Source of the DNA: Aeromonas veronii bv. veronii
GTDB taxonomy: Bacteria; Pseudomonadota; Gammaproteobacteria; Enterobacterales; Aeromonadaceae
Direction of reading: 5' to 3'
DNA length: 64,000 nucleotides
Assembly: GCF_000820225.1 (NCBI RefSeq)
Contig: NZ_CDDK01000007.1
Span: forward strand, 62,001 to 126,000
Every line of letters starts with the position of its first letter. The stretch's first letter is position 1. This document shows, piece by piece, positions 47,207 through 57,175 of this stretch. The notes below the pieces were generated by a model. It had not been told where the DNA came from and did not search any database. It was given only the letters and a program-made list of their open reading frames with translations. Made by a program: the position numbers and the translations under genes.

Positions 47207-48508
47207 ATGAGAAACACTGCGATGAAAGCACAATGGTCCGACTTTATTACCCTGCTCAAGCGTGAAGTGGTGCCGGCCCTGGGCTGTACCGAGCCGATGT
47301 CGGTAGCGCTGGCAGCGGCCAACTGCCGCAAGCTGCTGGGGGAGACCCCGACCCGCATCAGCGTCTGGGTCAGTGGCAATCTGTTCAAGAACGGCATGGG
47401 GGTCGGGGTGCCGGGCACCGGCATGATCGGTCTGCCGGTGGCCGCTGCGGTCGGCATCACAGGGGGCAACCCCGATGCCGGGCTGGAGGTGCTCAAAACC
47501 CTTACACCAGAACAGGTGGAAGCCGCCAAGGCGCTGCTGCCGGTGATCAAGGTGGATGTGAAGGATGTGCCGGACGTGCTCTACGCCGAGGTGCTGGCCG
47601 AAGTGGAGGGCCATAGTGCCCGGGTGGTGATCTGTACCGACCACACCCGCATCATCCTGATGGAGAAGGATGGCGAGGTGCTGATGGAGCAGAACAGCGC
47701 CCCCGGCGTGCAGATCCAGCCAGCCAAATCCGCCAAACCGGCCATGACCCTGCGGGAGATCATCGATTTTGCATTGGAAGTGCCGCTGGCGGAGATCGAC
47801 TTTATCCGCGAGGCCGCCACCATGAATCAGGCGCTGGCAGATGAAGGATTACAGGGTTACGGCCTGAAGATCGGCAAGATCCTCACCGAACAGGTGGAGC
47901 GCAAGCTGCTCTCCGATGACCTGATGACTCTGGCGATGCGCCTCTCCTCCGCCGCCTCCGATGCGCGAATGGATGGCGCCATGCTGCCCGCCATGTCCAA
48001 CTCGGGCTCGGGTAATCAGGGCATTGCCGCCACCATGCCGGTGGTCGCGGCCGCCCGCTTCCTCAAGGCGAGCGACGAGCAGCTGACCCGGGCACTGGTG
48101 ATGAGCCATCTTGTGGCCATCTACATCAAGACCTATCAGAACAAGCTGTCGGCCCTCTGTGCCGCCAGTACCGCCGCGATGGGATCTGGTGCCGCCATCA
48201 CCTGGCTGCTGGGCGGCCAGTATCAGCAGATCAGCCACTGCATCAACAACATGATTGGCGATGTCTCCGGCATCATCTGCGACGGCGCGGGCAGCGCCTG
48301 CTCCATGAAGGTCTCCACCTCCACCTCGGCGGCGGTTAAGTCTTCGCTGATGGCTATCAACAACCTGCATGTCCCCCAGAGCGAGGGGATCGTCTCCGAC
48401 GATGTGGACCAGACTATCGCCAATCTGGGCCGCCTCTCCAAAGAGGGGATGCTGGATACCGACATCGAAATCATCAATATCATGCGAGCGAAACAGCAGA
48501 AGCAGTGA
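47207..48508 (+). CDS. cyuA: L-cysteine desulfidase family protein (CyuA/UPF0597)
   Basis: 433 residues related to E. coli YhaM/CyuA. Motifs are VVPALGCTEPMSVALAAA, GVGVPGTGMIGLPVAAAVG, SNSGSGNQGI and DGAGSACSMKVSTS. The conserved cysteines are thought to hold a [4Fe-4S] cluster, as in serine-dehydratase-type enzymes. The likely reaction is cysteine to pyruvate, ammonia and sulfide. ATG at 47207 or 47222 may start it; neither has a strong ribosome site. It is followed by a cystine symporter gene, which supports the cysteine assignment. Confidence 0.85.
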   Translation: MRNTAMKAQWSDFITLLKREVVPALGCTEPMSVALAAANCRKLLGETPTRISVWVSGNLFKNGMGVGVPGTGMIGLPVAAAVGITGGNPDAGLEVLKTLTPEQVEAAKALLPVIKVDVKDVPDVLYAEVLAEVEGHSARVVICTDHTRIILMEKDGEVLMEQNSAPGVQIQPAKSAKPAMTLREIIDFALEVPLAEIDFIREAATMNQALADEGLQGYGLKIGKILTEQVERKLLSDDLMTLAMRLSSAASDARMDGAMLPAMSNSGSGNQGIAATMPVVAAARFLKASDEQLTRALVMSHLVAIYIKTYQNKLSALCAASTAAMGSGAAITWLLGGQYQQISHCINNMIGDVSGIICDGAGSACSMKVSTSTSAAVKSSLMAINNLHVPQSEGIVSDDVDQTIANLGRLSKEGMLDTDIEIINIMRAKQQKQ

Positions 48509-48515
48509 ATCTGTG

Positions 48516-48540
48516 ACAAGGGGGCGATAGACCCCCTTGT
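48516..48540 (+). terminator. Hairpin between cyuA and symporter gene
   Basis: ACAAGGGGG and CCCCCTTGT with a seven-base loop, followed by TCTTGTCAC, which can extend the pairing with GTGACAAG. It probably reduces rather than abolishes read-through. Confidence 0.5.
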
Positions 48541-48641
48541 TCTTGTCACGACGGCGCAGACCGTCTGACACGGTTGCCAGGGCAAGCATGGCGCTTGCTC
48601 TTGTTTCTCGGGCCCAAGCCCGCTTTTTGGGGAGTCATACC

Positions 48642-50042
48642 ATGACATTTAGCGTTATCGGCAATCTGGCCATCGCCGCCATCTTGCTGTTCTTTCTCTA
48701 CCGGTTACAGGAAAAACATGTGAGCTTCACCCGCCGGGTATTTGCCGGTCTGGGGCTCGGTATTCTGTTCGGCGCCGCGTTGCAACTGCTTTACGGTGCA
48801 GGTTCGCCCGTCATTGTTCAGACCATCGACTATCTGGATATCGTGGGTAGCGGCTATGTGAAGCTGCTGCAGATGATCATCATCCCGCTGATCATGGTCT
48901 CCATCATCAGCGCTATCTTGAAGCTCAATGGCGGCACTGCGCTGGGCAAGATCAGCGCCATGACCATAGGCGTGCTGATCTTCACCACCGCCATCGCCGC
49001 CGGGGCGGGCATCCTGATGTCCAACCTGTTTGGCCTGACTGCTGAAGGGCTCACCTCCGGTGCCGCCGAGAGCGCTCGTGGCGCCGCGCTGCAGACCACC
49101 CTCGGCAGCGTCGAGAGCATGTCGTTCGCCAAGATGATGCTGGAGTTCATTCCCGCCAACCCCTTCCTCGACATGACCGGGGCGCGCAAGACCTCCACCA
49201 TCGCCGTGGTGATCTTCTCCATCTTCATCGGCCTCTCTGCCACCGGCATCGCCCGCAAGAAGCCGGAGATCTTCGCCAGCTTCAGCCACTTCGTGGCCGT
49301 GGCTCATGCCATCGTAATGCGAATGGTGACTCTGGTGCTGCGCCTGACCCCGTTTGGCGTACTGGCGCTGATGGCCAAGGTGGTCTCCGGCTCCAACTAT
49401 GCAGATATTCTCAACCTGCTCAGCTTTGTGATGGCCTCTTACGGCGCCATCGCCATCATGTTTGTCGTGCACCTGCTGCTGGTGAGCATGGTCGGCATCA
49501 ACCCGCTGCGCTTCCTCAAGAAGATCACGCCGGTGCTGGCGTTTGCCTTCACCTCGCGCACCAGTGCGGGCTCCATCCCGATGAACGTGCAGACCCAGAC
49601 CAAGTCGCTGGGTATTCCTGAGGGGATCGCCAACTTCGCCGCCTCCTTTGGTTCCACCATCGGCCAGAACGGCTGTGCCGGTATCTATCCGGCCATGCTG
49701 GCCGTGATGATTGCCCCGACCGTCGGGGTCAACCCGATGGATCCCGGCTTTATCATGACCCTGATCGCCATCATCACCGTCAGCTCCTTCGGGGTGGCCG
49801 GTATTGGCGGTGGCGCCACCTTTGCCGCGCTGATCGTGCTCTCCGCACTGGACTTCCCGGTGGCGCTGGCCGGTCTGCTCATCTCCATCGAGCCGCTGAT
49901 CGACATGGGCCGTACCGCGCTTAACGTCTCCGGCTCCATCACCGCAGGGACGGTCACCAGCCGCCTGATGGGTGAGACCGACATGCATGTGTTCAACAGC
50001 GATCACGAAGTGAGTCTGGACGGCGAAGAGTCCACCGTCTGA
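48642..50042 (+). CDS. tcyP: L-cystine:sodium/proton symporter TcyP-like
   Basis: 466 residues of the DAACS (dicarboxylate/amino acid:cation symporter) family. There are eight or more hydrophobic segments; the two hairpin motifs are visible, with SRTSAGSIPMNVQTQ and FGSTIGQNGCAGIYPA, plus the ASFGVAGIGGGAT-like SFGVAGIGGGATF. The sequence is close to TcyP/YdjN, which imports cystine. ATG at 48642 follows GGGGAG; a longer frame from 48537 runs back through the hairpin region. It lies between the cysteine desulfidase and the disulfide reductase genes. Confidence 0.88.
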   Translation: MTFSVIGNLAIAAILLFFLYRLQEKHVSFTRRVFAGLGLGILFGAALQLLYGAGSPVIVQTIDYLDIVGSGYVKLLQMIIIPLIMVSIISAILKLNGGTALGKISAMTIGVLIFTTAIAAGAGILMSNLFGLTAEGLTSGAAESARGAALQTTLGSVESMSFAKMMLEFIPANPFLDMTGARKTSTIAVVIFSIFIGLSATGIARKKPEIFASFSHFVAVAHAIVMRMVTLVLRLTPFGVLALMAKVVSGSNYADILNLLSFVMASYGAIAIMFVVHLLLVSMVGINPLRFLKKITPVLAFAFTSRTSAGSIPMNVQTQTKSLGIPEGIANFAASFGSTIGQNGCAGIYPAMLAVMIAPTVGVNPMDPGFIMTLIAIITVSSFGVAGIGGGATFAALIVLSALDFPVALAGLLISIEPLIDMGRTALNVSGSITAGTVTSRLMGETDMHVFNSDHEVSLDGEESTV

Positions 50043-50066
50043 TTTGCTGTCGGTTGATCTGCCCGT

Positions 50067-50121
50067 GGAAAGGGGCGACCCTTTCCCGTCATAGACCGCA
50101 GGGAGGGCATGCCCTCCCTGC
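50067..50121 (+). repeat. Two adjacent perfect hairpins after tcyP
   Basis: GGAAAGGG-GCGA-CCCTTTCC (50067-50086) and the palindrome GCAGGGAGGGCATGCCCTCCC (50098-50118, pairing on to TGC at 50121). Neither has a T run. They may protect the 3' end of the symporter message or set relative expression of the next gene. Confidence 0.6.
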
Positions 50122-50140
50122 GCCATTGAGAGGAAAAACT

Positions 50141-51469
50141 ATGAGAATTCTGATCATCGGTGGCGAAGCCGCCGGTATGAGTGCGGCGGCCAAGGCACGC
50201 CGTCTGGCCAAAGATGCCGACATCGTGGTGTATGAGGCCTCCGAAGTGATCTCTTTCGGTGCTTGCGGCCTGCCTTATTTCGTCGGCGACGAGTTTCAGG
50301 ATCCCGGCTACATGGCCGAGTTCACCCCGGAGCAGTTCGCCGCCAAGGGGATCGAGGTCAAGATTGGCCATCGGGTATTGAGCGTTGACGCAACTGCCCA
50401 GACCCTGCAGGTGGAGCACAACGGCGACACCTTCACCGACAGCTACGATCGGCTGATGATCGCCACCGGCGCCCGCGAAGTGATGCCCCCCATCCCCGGT
50501 TTGCAGCAGCAAGGGGTATTCGGTCTGCGCCGGATGGCCGACGGGCTGGCGCTCAAAGCTGCGGTGCAAGACAAGAATAATCGCCGCGCCGTGGTGATCG
50601 GTTCCGGCTTTATCGGGCTGGAAGTGGTCGAGGCGCTGGTCCATCAGGGCAAGGAGGTGCGTCTTATCGAGCTGGCGGATCGAGTCATCCCCGATGCGTT
50701 TGATGGCGAGATCACCCAGCACATCGAAACCGAACTGCGCGAGCAGGGGGTCTCTCTCCATCTGGGTGAGCGAGTTGAAGCGCTGCTGGGGGATGGCCGG
50801 GTGACCGGCGTGCGCACCAGCCAGGGCGAGTACGAGGCCGATATCGTGGTGGTCTGCACCGGGGTCAAGCCCAACACCGAGTTTCTGGCCGATACCGGCA
50901 TCGAGCGGCTCGGCAACGGCGCCATCAAGGTGGATCGTCAGGGACGCAGCTCGCTGGCCAACGTCTGGTCGGCCGGTGACTGTGCCAGCGTCTGGCACAG
51001 CGTGAAGCAGCAGCAGGTCTATGTACCGCTCGCCACCATCGCCAACAAGCTGGGGCGCATGGTGGGTGAGAACCTGGCGGGGGCCGAGCAGACGTTCCCG
51101 GGCACTCTGGGTTCCGCCGCGCTCAAGGTGCTGGGGCTGGAGGCGGGCCGTACCGGCCTCTCCGAGCAGGAAGCCAAGGCGATGGGCATCGACTATCGCA
51201 CCGTGGTGATCAAGGACAAGTGCCACACCAACTACTGCCCGGGTCAGTCCGACATTCACGTCAAGCTGGTCTATGAGGCGGGCAGCAAGCGGCTGCTGGG
51301 CGGCCAGATCCTCGGTCGCAAGGGGGCGGTACACCGCATCGACGCGCTGGCGGTGGCCATCACCATGGGAGTGACCACCGAGCAGCTCGGCATGCTGGAC
51401 TTTGCCTATGCGCCGCCCTTCTCCCGCACCTGGGATGCCCTGAACGTGGCGGGTAATGTCGCGAAGTAA
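50141..51469 (+). CDS. CoA-disulfide reductase-like FAD/NAD(P)H oxidoreductase
   Basis: 442 residues from ATG at 50141; a longer frame from 50054 is not credible. FAD-binding IIGGEAAGMSAAAKARR leads to the single-cysteine active site SFGACGLPYFVGDEF. The NAD(P)H fold is VVIGSGFIGLEVVEAL, then WSAGDCASV, and a C-terminal dimer domain follows. The single cysteine is the mark of CoA-disulfide reductases, NADH oxidases and persulfide reductases. No rhodanese domain is fused. In this sulfur gene group it may reduce disulfides or persulfides arising from cystine breakdown (inference). Confidence 0.88.
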   Translation: MRILIIGGEAAGMSAAAKARRLAKDADIVVYEASEVISFGACGLPYFVGDEFQDPGYMAEFTPEQFAAKGIEVKIGHRVLSVDATAQTLQVEHNGDTFTDSYDRLMIATGAREVMPPIPGLQQQGVFGLRRMADGLALKAAVQDKNNRRAVVIGSGFIGLEVVEALVHQGKEVRLIELADRVIPDAFDGEITQHIETELREQGVSLHLGERVEALLGDGRVTGVRTSQGEYEADIVVVCTGVKPNTEFLADTGIERLGNGAIKVDRQGRSSLANVWSAGDCASVWHSVKQQQVYVPLATIANKLGRMVGENLAGAEQTFPGTLGSAALKVLGLEAGRTGLSEQEAKAMGIDYRTVVIKDKCHTNYCPGQSDIHVKLVYEAGSKRLLGGQILGRKGAVHRIDALAVAITMGVTTEQLGMLDFAYAPPFSRTWDALNVAGNVAK

Positions 51470-51566
51470 GAGTTGTGATGACGGACGGCGCTGGGAAGGC
51501 GCCGTTACGTTGCCCCAGCTCTGCAGAGCAATCTGCGGGTAACAGCTGAGGGTAAATTGCAGCGAT

Positions 51567-51597
51567 AAAAAAACCGATGCCAAGGCATCGGTTTTTT
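51567..51597. terminator. Bidirectional terminator between reductase gene and bamD
   Basis: AAAAAACCGATGCC and GGCATCGGTTTTTT with a two-base loop between convergent genes. Confidence 0.9.
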
Positions 51598-51619
51598 ACT
51601 ATTACCGGTTTATTCGCTC

Positions 51620-52375
51620 TCAGCTGCGGGCGAGGCGGTTTTCCGGGTAGTTCTTGGCCAGCACTTCGCGGGCATGCTTGGCCAGCTGCGGCATCTTCAG
51701 AGAGTCGTAAGACTCGACCATGATCTCCAATGCCTTCTCGGTTTCGGCTGTGTCGGGGTAGGTTTCGACAATCAGCTTGGCCCGGTTGGCGGCCGCGACC
51801 AGTGCATCACGCTTCACGTAATACTCGGCCACGCTCAGGTCATATCGGGCCAGACGATTCTTTAGGCCAATCATGCGAGCGCGGGCATCGGCGGCATAGA
51901 CGCTGTTGGGGTAGTTCTGCAACAGGGTCTTGAAGTCCTGGAATGCCTGACGGGCATAAGCAGGGTCTTTGTCGTCCCGATCGATACCGAACAGGCTCTG
52001 GAAGAAATTGTAATCCGCCGCCATGTTGGTCAGGCCGCGCATATAGAAGACGTAATCGATATTTTTATGCGCCGGATTGAGGCGGATAAAACGGTCGATA
52101 TTGGCGATCGCCTGAGCGGTATCATCCTGCTTGTAGTAGGCATAGATGAGGTCAAGCTGCACCTGGTTGGAGTAGGCGCCGAACGGGTAGCGAGAGTCCA
52201 AAGCCTCAAGCAATTCAGTGGCTTGCACGTAATTGCCAACGTCCAGTTTGAGGCGTGCTTTCTGGTACAGGGTCTCCGGCGGTTCGTCGGGTACCTTGGG
52301 TTTGGTGCTGGAACAGCCTGTGATCAAGGTAGCGACCAAGGCGAGCGACATCAGCAGGTGAGACTTCTTTCCCAT
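51620..52375 (-). CDS. bamD: Outer membrane assembly lipoprotein BamD
   Basis: 251 residues from ATG at 52375. The lipoprotein signal GKKSHLLMSLALVATLITGC ends in the lipobox, and tetratricopeptide repeats follow (ETLYQKARLKLDVGNYVQAT, PYGAYSNQ-like PFGAYSNQVQLDLIYAYYK). In-frame ATGs at 52384 and 52393 are possible starts too. BamD is the essential partner of BamA in outer-membrane protein insertion. It is divergent from rluD, as in E. coli. Confidence 0.95.
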   Translation of the reverse strand: MGKKSHLLMSLALVATLITGCSSTKPKVPDEPPETLYQKARLKLDVGNYVQATELLEALDSRYPFGAYSNQVQLDLIYAYYKQDDTAQAIANIDRFIRLNPAHKNIDYVFYMRGLTNMAADYNFFQSLFGIDRDDKDPAYARQAFQDFKTLLQNYPNSVYAADARARMIGLKNRLARYDLSVAEYYVKRDALVAAANRAKLIVETYPDTAETEKALEIMVESYDSLKMPQLAKHAREVLAKNYPENRLARS

Positions 52376-52492
52376 CAACAACATCCGGTCCATTTCCACG
52401 AAATTGGCAAAGTATCCGTTATGCTTGGCTAAAAGAAAAGCTAGAATACCCGGATTATTTCGAATTGATACCCCCCGCTCAAGAGACCATAC

Positions 52493-53473
52493 ATGAGCCA
52501 GCATATTGAACTGACAGGCGAATTCCAGGATCACCAATTCGGGCAGCGACTCGACCAGGCCCTGGCCGAATTGTTTCCAGACTACTCCCGCACCCGCATC
52601 AAGGAGTGGATTTTACAGGACAGAGTGACCCTGGACGGTCAGGTTGCCAACACCCCGCGCGAGAAGATTCTGGCCGGGCAACAGGTGCATGTGAATGTCG
52701 AGCTGGAAGATGATACTCGCTGGGATGCCCAGGATATCGAGCTCAACATCGTTTATGAAGATGAACACATTCTGGTGATCGACAAACCGGCCGGACTGGT
52801 GGTTCACCCGGGCGCAGGTACGCCGGATGGCACCATCCTCAACGCCCTGCTGCACCGCTACCCCGGCATTGCCGAGGTACCCCGTGCCGGTATCGTGCAC
52901 CGTCTGGATAAAGACACCACAGGTTTGATGGTGGTTGCCAAAACCGTACCCGCCCAGACCCATCTGGTGGAAGCGTTGCAGGCGCGCCAGATCACCCGTG
53001 AGTACGAAGCAATCGCCATCGGTCACATGACCGCAGGTGGCACCGTCGATGCGCCCATCGGCCGTCACCCGACCCAGCGTACCCATATGGCCGTGGTGCC
53101 CAATGGTCGTCCTTCCGTGACCCACTACCGGGTTCACGAGAAGTTCCGTGGCCACACCCGTCTGCGTCTGCGTCTGGAGACCGGCCGTACCCACCAGATC
53201 CGTGTCCACATGGCCCACATCAAGCACCCGCTGGTGGGTGATCCCGCTTACGGTGGCCGTCTGCGCCCGCTGCGCAACGCGACCCCCGAGCTGACCCAGG
53301 CACTGCGTAACTTCAACCGTCAGGCGCTGCATGCCACCATGCTGCAACTGGCTCACCCCATCACGGGGGAAGTGATGCAGTGGCACTCAGCTACACCGCA
53401 AGACATGGTGGAGCTGATGGAAGTGCTGCGCGCGGATACCCTCGCCAATCCGGACGATCTGGTCTGGAACTGA
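52493..53473 (+). CDS. rluD: 23S rRNA pseudouridine synthase RluD
   Basis: 326 residues, identical in length to E. coli RluD. An N-terminal S4 RNA-binding domain (QRLDQALAELFPDYSRTRIK) is followed by the catalytic domain with VHRLDKDTTGLMV, in which the Asp is the nucleophile. It makes pseudouridines 1911, 1915 and 1917 in helix 69 of 23S rRNA. It is divergent from bamD and followed by pgeF and clpB, the order known in E. coli. Confidence 0.96.
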   Translation: MSQHIELTGEFQDHQFGQRLDQALAELFPDYSRTRIKEWILQDRVTLDGQVANTPREKILAGQQVHVNVELEDDTRWDAQDIELNIVYEDEHILVIDKPAGLVVHPGAGTPDGTILNALLHRYPGIAEVPRAGIVHRLDKDTTGLMVVAKTVPAQTHLVEALQARQITREYEAIAIGHMTAGGTVDAPIGRHPTQRTHMAVVPNGRPSVTHYRVHEKFRGHTRLRLRLETGRTHQIRVHMAHIKHPLVGDPAYGGRLRPLRNATPELTQALRNFNRQALHATMLQLAHPITGEVMQWHSATPQDMVELMEVLRADTLANPDDLVWN

Positions 53474-53585
53474 TGTGATAGGGCCTGCTGCGTCGGTTTC
53501 TGGCGTCATCCGGCCCGAATAGATGCCAATCGGGGTTCCCTTACAGGAGCCCCGTTTTTATATCGGTGAATTGAAGGAGTCACAG

Positions 53586-54323
53586 ATGAAATGGATCGAA
53601 CCCGACTGGCCAGCCCCGGCGTGTGTCAGGGCGTTGTCGACCACCCGGGATGGCGGCGTCAGTGAAGGGGTCTTTGCCGGTCTCAATCTGGGCGCCCACG
53701 TGGGTGACGAACCGGCGCGAGTCGAGGCCAATCGGGCGCGGCTGCAGCAGGCGGCCGCCATCCCGGGGCCCCTTAACTGGCTCAATCAGGTGCACGGCAC
53801 CGTGGTTCATCAGGTCAACAGCCATTATCAGCAGGCACCGGATGCTGATGCCGCCTGCGCCCATGAGGCGGATCAGGCCTGCATCGTGATGACTGCTGAC
53901 TGTCTGCCGGTGTTGTTTTGCGATCGGGCGGGTACCGTGGTCGCAGCGGCCCACGCAGGTTGGCGTGGACTGAAAGAGGGTGTGCTGGAGGCGAGCATCG
54001 CCGCCATGGGCTGCGAGCCGGGCGAGGTCCTGGCCTGGATGGGCCCGGCCATCGGCCCTACAGCATTTGAAGTGGGTGGCGAGGTGCGCGAGGCCTTTAT
54101 GGCTGAGCAGGCTGAAGCAGAAGCGGCGTTCGTGCCTTCGTCCAACGACGGCAAATGGTTGGCGGATATCTACCAGCTGGCGCGGTTGCGCCTCGCCCGT
54201 GCCGGCGTTACCGCCGTCTATGGCGGCGAATACTGCACCTTCAGCGATAGCGAGCAGTTTTACTCCTATCGTCGCGACGGCCAGACTGGCCGGATGGCCT
54301 CCCTCATCTGGCTGGCGTCCTGA
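53586..54323 (+). CDS. pgeF: Purine nucleoside/peptidoglycan-editing factor PgeF (YfiH)
   Basis: 245 residues of the YfiH/LACC1 family. ATG at 53586 follows AAGGAG; a longer frame from 53523 is unlikely. Catalytic and metal residues are in LNQVHGTVVH, MTADCLPVLF and AAHAGWRGL, with GPAIGPTAFEV further on. The family has purine nucleoside phosphorylase/deaminase activity, and in E. coli it guards against misincorporation of serine into peptidoglycan precursors. It lies between rluD and clpB as in E. coli. Confidence 0.94.
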   Translation: MKWIEPDWPAPACVRALSTTRDGGVSEGVFAGLNLGAHVGDEPARVEANRARLQQAAAIPGPLNWLNQVHGTVVHQVNSHYQQAPDADAACAHEADQACIVMTADCLPVLFCDRAGTVVAAAHAGWRGLKEGVLEASIAAMGCEPGEVLAWMGPAIGPTAFEVGGEVREAFMAEQAEAEAAFVPSSNDGKWLADIYQLARLRLARAGVTAVYGGEYCTFSDSEQFYSYRRDGQTGRMASLIWLAS

Positions 54324-54404
54324 TGAAGCTCCCCGCCCTGCATCTGGCAAGGGCGGGGATCCTGCTCTCGCCCCGTCTTGCAGAAAAAATAACCAGCATC
54401 GCCC

Positions 54405-54432
54405 CTTGAAATAGCCCGTACGGGCCTCATCT
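54405..54432 (+). promoter_or_regulatory. Sigma-32 heat-shock promoter of clpB
   Basis: CTTGAAA, 13 bases and CCTCATCT match the RpoH consensus CTTGAAA-N13-CCCCATNT at 14 of 14 bases but one. It is 65 bases before the clpB ATG. Confidence 0.82.
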
Positions 54433-54497
54433 TTCATCTCAGAAAGTTATGTTGTTTGCCGCGCAAGCGGCGTCTGCCTGTTTGAAGGGGGAGTGCA

Positions 54498-57071
54498 ATG
54501 CGCCTCGATCGCCTTACCAGCAAATTCCAGATTGCTATTTCCGATGCCCAGTCTCTTGCGCTGGGTCGTGACCACCAATTCATCGAACCCGTTCACCTGA
54601 TGACCGCGCTGGTCAATCAGGATGGCGGCTCCATCCGTCCGTTGCTCACCCTGACCGGGATGGATATCAATGCCCTGCGCTCCCGTCTCGGTGAGGAGCT
54701 GGATCGCCTGCCGCGCGTCAGCGGTGTGGAAGGGGACGTGCAGCTCTCCAACGGCCTCGGCCGCCTGCTCAACGTCTGCGACAAACTGGCCCAGCAGCGC
54801 AAGGATCAGTTCATCTCCTCCGAGCTGTTCGTGCTGGCTGCCCTCGACGACAAAGGTACGCTGGGCGAGCTGTTGCGCGCTCAGGGGCTGACCAAGGAAA
54901 AACTCGAAGCGGCCATCGACAAGGTGCGTGGCGGCAAGAAGGTGGAGGATGCCAACGCCGAGGAGAACCGTCAGGCGCTGGAGAAGTACACCATCGATCT
55001 GACCGAGCGGGCCGAAATCGGCAAGCTCGACCCGGTGATCGGCCGCGATGACGAGATCCGCCGTACCATTCAGGTGCTGCAACGCCGTACCAAGAACAAC
55101 CCTGTGCTGATCGGTGCTCCCGGTGTCGGTAAAACCGCCATCGTCGAGGGGCTGGCCCAGCGCATCATCAACGGCGAAGTGCCGGAAGGGCTCAAGAACA
55201 AGCGGGTGCTGTCGCTGGACATGGGGGCGCTGGTGGCCGGTGCCAAGTATCGCGGCGAGTTTGAAGAGCGGCTCAAGGCTGTACTGACCGATCTCGCCAA
55301 GGAGGAGGGCAACGTCATCCTCTTTATCGATGAGCTGCACACCATGGTCGGCGCCGGCAAGGGCGAGGGGGCCATGGATGCGGGCAACATGCTGAAACCT
55401 GCGCTGGCCCGTGGCGACCTGCACTGCGTCGGCGCCACCACCCTGGATGAGTACCGTCAGTACATCGAGAAGGATGCCGCGCTGGAGCGTCGCTTCCAGA
55501 AGGTGCTGGTGGAAGAGCCGAGCGTGGAGGACACCATCGCCATCCTGCGCGGCCTGAAAGAGCGTTACGAGCTGCACCACCATGTGCAGATCACCGACCC
55601 CGCCATCGTGGCGGCGGCCCAGCTGTCCCACCGCTATATCGCGGATCGCCAGTTGCCGGACAAGGCCATCGACCTTATCGACGAGGCGGCGGCCAGCATC
55701 CGGCTGCAGATCGACTCCAAGCCCGAGGCGCTCGATCGCCTCGAGCGGCGCATCATCCAGCTCAAGCTGGAGCAGCAGGCGCTGATGAAGGAGGACGATG
55801 ACGCCAGCCGCAAACGGCTGGAGCTGATCAATCAGGAGATTGGCGAGAAGGATCGGGAATACAACGAGCTGGACGAGGTATGGAAGGCCGAGAAGGCCGC
55901 CCTTGCCGGCACCCAGCATATCAAGGCTGCGCTGGAGCAGGCCCGTCAGGATCTTGATGTGGCGCGCCGCGCAGGCGACCTGGGTCGGATGTCCGAGCTG
56001 CAATATGGCCGCATTCCAGAGCTGGAGAAACAGCTGGATCTCGCCACCCAGGCGGAGATGCAGGAGACCAGCCTGCTGCGCAACCGCGTCACCGATGTGG
56101 AGATTGCAGACGTGCTGGCCCGCTGGACAGGTATTCCGGTCGCCCGCATGCTGGAAGGGGAGCGCGACAAGCTGCTGCGGATGGAAGATCAGCTGCACAG
56201 CCGGGTGATTGGTCAGGAGGAGGCGGTCGATGCGGTTTCCAACGCCATTCGTCGCTCCCGTGCCGGTCTCTCCGATCCGAATCGCCCCATCGGCTCCTTC
56301 CTGTTCCTGGGGCCCACCGGGGTGGGTAAGACCGAGCTGTGCAAGGCGCTGGCCGAGTTCCTGTTCGATACCCAGGATGCCATGGTGCGGATCGATATGT
56401 CCGAGTTCATGGAGAAACACAGCGTGGCCCGTCTGGTGGGGGCGCCTCCCGGATACGTGGGTTATGAAGAGGGGGGTTATCTGACCGAGGCGGTGCGCCG
56501 TCGTCCCTACTCGGTGATCCTGCTGGACGAGGTGGAGAAGGCGCATCCCGATGTGTTCAACATCCTGTTGCAGGTGCTTGATGATGGCCGCCTGACCGAT
56601 GGTCAGGGTCGGACCGTCGATTTCCGCAACTCGGTGGTGATCATGACCTCCAACCTCGGGTCGGATCTGATTCAGGAGCACCACTCCGAGAAGGATTACG
56701 ACGAGATGAAGGCCATGCTGATGGATGTGCTGACCCGCAGTTTCCGGCCGGAGTTTATCAACCGGATCGACGAGACGGTGGTGTTCCATCCGCTTGGCGA
56801 GGAACACATCAAGTCCATCGCCCGCATCCAGCTCAAGAGCCTGATGGGCCGTCTCGAGGCTCAGGGCTACGAGGTGGAGGTGAGCGAAGCGCTGCTCGAG
56901 AAGCTGGTGCATGCCGGGTTCGACCCCGTCTACGGGGCGCGGCCTCTCAAACGGGCGATCCAGCAGAAGGTGGAGAACCCGCTGGCGCAGGCCCTGCTCT
57001 CCGGTCGCATCGTGCCGGGCAAAAAACTGGTGCTGGGGGCCGACAGCAACGGCCTGACCATGACCCAGTAA
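54498..57071 (+). CDS. clpB: ATP-dependent disaggregase ClpB
   Basis: 857 residues, as in E. coli. Clp-N repeats at about 1-145 ([20 protein letters not shown]) are followed by NBD1 with Walker [11 protein letters not shown] and Walker B ILFIDELH. The coiled-coil M domain (about 405-525) is rich in Glu/Lys/Arg. NBD2 has [10 protein letters not shown] and [11 protein letters not shown], with a D2-small domain ending [11 protein letters not shown]. It rescues aggregated proteins with DnaK. The sigma-32 promoter upstream supports heat induction. Confidence 0.97.
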   Translation: MRLDRLTSKFQIAISDAQSLALGRDHQFIEPVHLMTALVNQDGGSIRPLLTLTGMDINALRSRLGEELDRLPRVSGVEGDVQLSNGLGRLLNVCDKLAQQRKDQFISSELFVLAALDDKGTLGELLRAQGLTKEKLEAAIDKVRGGKKVEDANAEENRQALEKYTIDLTERAEIGKLDPVIGRDDEIRRTIQVLQRRTKNNPVLIGAPGVGKTAIVEGLAQRIINGEVPEGLKNKRVLSLDMGALVAGAKYRGEFEERLKAVLTDLAKEEGNVILFIDELHTMVGAGKGEGAMDAGNMLKPALARGDLHCVGATTLDEYRQYIEKDAALERRFQKVLVEEPSVEDTIAILRGLKERYELHHHVQITDPAIVAAAQLSHRYIADRQLPDKAIDLIDEAAASIRLQIDSKPEALDRLERRIIQLKLEQQALMKEDDDASRKRLELINQEIGEKDREYNELDEVWKAEKAALAGTQHIKAALEQARQDLDVARRAGDLGRMSELQYGRIPELEKQLDLATQAEMQETSLLRNRVTDVEIADVLARWTGIPVARMLEGERDKLLRMEDQLHSRVIGQEEAVDAVSNAIRRSRAGLSDPNRPIGSFLFLGPTGVGKTELCKALAEFLFDTQDAMVRIDMSEFMEKHSVARLVGAPPGYVGYEEGGYLTEAVRRRPYSVILLDEVEKAHPDVFNILLQVLDDGRLTDGQGRTVDFRNSVVIMTSNLGSDLIQEHHSEKDYDEMKAMLMDVLTRSFRPEFINRIDETVVFHPLGEEHIKSIARIQLKSLMGRLEAQGYEVEVSEALLEKLVHAGFDPVYGARPLKRAIQQKVENPLAQALLSGRIVPGKKLVLGADSNGLTMTQ

Positions 57072-57092
57072 CCGATCTCGTGTCGATGTTTG

Positions 57093-57118
57093 CAACGCCA
57101 GCCCGAGGGCTGGCGTTG
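57093..57118 (+). terminator. Terminator after clpB
   Basis: CAACGCCAGCCC and GGGCTGGCGTTG form a 12-bp stem with a GA loop, 21 bases after the clpB stop. The tail is TCATAT, so part of the effect may be stem strength alone. Confidence 0.7.
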
Positions 57119-57146
57119 TCATATCTGGTGGCGGGGATTCGGGCGC

Positions 57147-57175
57147 AAAAAAAAACGGCAATCCGAAGATTGCCG
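57147..57175 (-). terminator. Terminator downstream of asnA
   Basis: On the minus strand CGGCAATC, TTCG loop and GATTGCCG are followed by nine T. It lies 185 bases past the asnA stop; a second hairpin without T run (GCCATGCCGGC/GCCGGCATGGC, 57320-57350) is closer to the gene. Confidence 0.88.
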
